Positions 5,407 through 5,651 of a stretch of 5,651 nt of DNA are shown here, in pieces. The translations under genes and the position numbers were made by a program. The stretch is from Acidobacteriota bacterium. GTDB taxonomy: Bacteria; Actinomycetota; Acidimicrobiia; Acidimicrobiales; SHLQ01. Position 1 is the first letter of the stretch. Each line of letters starts with the position of its first letter. Below the pieces are notes generated by a model. That model made no database searches, had not been told where the DNA came from, and worked only from the letters and a program-made list of their open reading frames with translations. Where the stretch lies: assembly GCA_022562835.1 (NCBI GenBank), contig JADFOM010000177.1:1-5651 (forward strand). Reading direction: 5' to 3'.

Positions 5407-5651
5407 GTCCGCCGCTCCTCCTCGCGATAGATCGCGCCTGCGGCGACGGTTACCTTTTGCAACGACCGAGCTCGCGTTCGTTCGAGTTCGTGGCTCGCGA
5501 GGAGCACGGTGGCGCCGGAGGCCACCGCTTGGTCGAACAGATCGTCGACAATTCTTCGGGCCGATTGATCAAGGCCAGCGTGGGGGTCGTCGAGCAACCA
5601 CAGGCTCGGACGTCGCAGCACCATCGCTGCGAGCGCTGTGCGTCGCCGTTG
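5403..5651 (-). CDS. ccmA: CcmA, ATP-binding subunit of the Ccm ABC complex (C-terminal part)
   Basis: Only the last 82 residues are in the window; the Walker A region and start lie beyond position 5651. The visible part begins with the end of the ABC signature (QRRRTALAAMVLRRP), then Walker B (LWLLDD), a D-loop (AGLD) and the switch histidine in VLLASHELERT, with the codon at 5492-5490. The typical CcmA motif is LLDEP, but here it is LLDDP (codon GAC at 5588-5586), so the residue that normally acts as the catalytic base is Asp instead of Glu. The tail after the switch region is short (about 28 residues), as usual for CcmA. The internal ATG at 5624 is not the start, since the frame is open to the edge and upstream residues match the ABC fold. 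The family assignment depends partly on the adjoining ccmB. Confidence 0.93.
   Translation of the reverse strand, partial: QRRRTALAAMVLRRPSLWLLDDPHAGLDQSARRIVDDLFDQAVASGATVLLASHELERTRARSLQKVTVAAGAIYREEERRT
5415..5423 (-). promoter_or_regulatory. Ribosome binding site of ccmB
   Basis: GAGGAGGAG on the minus strand lies eight bases before the ccmB ATG at 5406, inside the end of ccmA. It supports this start and translation coupled to ccmA. Confidence 0.8.

Noticed and set aside
5403..5624. A short complete gene starting at ATG 5624
   Set aside because: The frame is open to the window edge and the residues before this Met continue the ABC signature helix, so it is the truncated end of ccmA.
1..5651. 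CRISPR arrays, tRNA or rRNA genes, insertion sequences, terminators
   Set aside because: No direct repeats with spacers, cloverleaf, transposase or hairpin plus T-run was seen; the window is filled by tightly packed protein genes.

Overview
The window is almost entirely one minus-strand operon for cytochrome c maturation of the System I (Ccm) type. Read in the direction of transcription, from high to low coordinates, it holds the C-terminal end of ccmA, then ccmB, ccmC, a 52-codon ccmD, ccmE, ccmF, ccmG and ccmH, and finally the start of an unrecognised gene that runs off the low-coordinate edge. No gene on the plus strand is credible: the long plus-strand open frames are GC-rich shadows of the ccm genes.

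How the genes work together (established for System I, by homology here): CcmA and CcmB form an ABC module that acts with CcmC and CcmD to load heme onto the membrane-anchored heme chaperone CcmE and release it. Holo-CcmE passes heme to the CcmF synthetase. CcmG and CcmH are membrane-tethered thiol proteins that keep the CXXCH cysteines of apocytochrome c reduced so CcmF can form the thioether bonds. All signature residues needed for heme handling in CcmC, CcmE and CcmF are present, so the pathway looks functional.

Layout: 5403-5651 ccmA (3' part), 4735-5406 ccmB, 3935-4738 ccmC, 3780-3938 ccmD, 3239-3787 ccmE, 1270-3222 ccmF, 677-1273 ccmG, 214-684 ccmH, 1-236 unknown gene (5' part). Seven of the eight junctions overlap: four by 4 nt, two by 8 nt and one by 23 or 8 nt depending on the start. 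Only ccmE-ccmF has a gap (16 nt). This points to a single, translationally coupled transcript. No promoter or terminator is visible because both ends of the operon lie outside the window, and no stretch of 300 bases lacks a gene.

Organism: the DNA is GC-rich (about 60 percent by eye) and strongly enriched in CGATCG. CcmA carries the motif DPHAGLD and CcmH is a short form without a fused TPR domain. This fits an actinobacterial lineage such as Acidimicrobiia, but that is an inference from impression rather than a search. The pathway itself is well known. The points worth a second look are lineage-type variations inside it: Asp in place of the catalytic Glu in CcmA, a cysteine-bearing insertion just before the heme histidine of CcmE, an altered WWD motif in CcmC, proline-free WCAEC in CcmG, and the unidentified gene after ccmH.
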